Of a stretch of 12,924 bases of DNA, positions 12,902 through 12,924 are shown piece after piece. Each line of letters starts with the position of its first letter. Position 1 is the stretch's first letter. A program made the translations under genes and the position numbers. Origin of the DNA: Bacteroidales bacterium M5 (GTDB taxonomy: Bacteria; Bacteroidota; Bacteroidia; Bacteroidales; Muribaculaceae); the NCBI GenBank assembly GCA_001689535.1, contig LUJP01000109.1:1-12924 (forward strand), read 5' to 3'. The notes below the pieces were generated by a model. That model did no database searches, had not been told where the DNA came from, and was given only the letters and a program-made list of their open reading frames with translations.

Positions 12902-12924
12902 ATGTATCAGATCAGCCAACTCGG
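12902..12924 (+). CDS. Possible start of a plus-strand gene, truncated by the window end
   Basis: An ATG at 12902 opens MYQISQL and runs off the window. AGGAG at 12887-12891, 10 nt upstream, is a good ribosome-binding site, unusual for this region, where most genes lack one. Seven codons are too few to name a family, and no consensus promoter is visible in the 60 bp before it. Confidence 0.3.

Overview
The window looks like chromosomal core DNA from a member of the order Bacteroidales, probably a higher-GC gut lineage such as Muribaculaceae. The order-level call rests on three things. Repeated promoters have the Bacteroidetes form (-33 TTTG, about 19-22 nt, -7 TAnnTTTG). Shine-Dalgarno sites are mostly absent. 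The protein set is typical of the group: ATP-type PEP carboxykinase, a small Bacteroidetes HTH protein, Rel followed by a PgpH-type phosphodiesterase, and a DUF4919-like secreted protein. The family-level call is inference from composition only. No transposase, phage gene, CRISPR array, tRNA or rRNA was seen.

Layout from left to right. On the minus strand are mscL (50-496) and pckA (659-2263). A strong intrinsic terminator lies between them, and a Bacteroidetes promoter with a leader of about 120 nt precedes pckA. Next comes about 1.4 kb without a convincing protein gene (2264-3651). This stretch holds a divergent promoter pair wrapped in inverted repeats. On its plus side a consensus promoter at 2696-2726 leads into about 390 nt rich in long-range base pairing that ends in a U-rich tract near 3115-3126. 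I read this as an unassigned structured non-coding RNA, and it is the main candidate for something undescribed.

A 70-residue HTH protein follows (3652-3864). A plus-strand operon comes next: PduO-type cobalamin adenosyltransferase (4039-4602), a small lipoprotein resembling an orphan subtilisin propeptide (4624-5076), and an acyl-ACP thioesterase (5083-5841). Its promoter spacer contains an operator-like inverted repeat. The thioesterase converges with, and overlaps by 41 bp, a PatB/MalY-type C-S lyase on the minus strand (5801-6979).

From divergent promoters near 7000-7050, a second plus-strand operon runs through rel ((p)ppGpp synthetase/hydrolase, 7114-9354), a PgpH-like c-di-AMP phosphodiesterase (9372-11456) and a secreted DUF4919-like protein (11468-12190). 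The first two genes co-locate two second-messenger systems that are known to interact in Firmicutes. ispF (12202-12687) lies on the minus strand and converges to within 11 bp. Beyond its promoter sits a compact palindromic repeat element (12766-12839), and then possibly the first codons of another plus-strand gene at the window edge.
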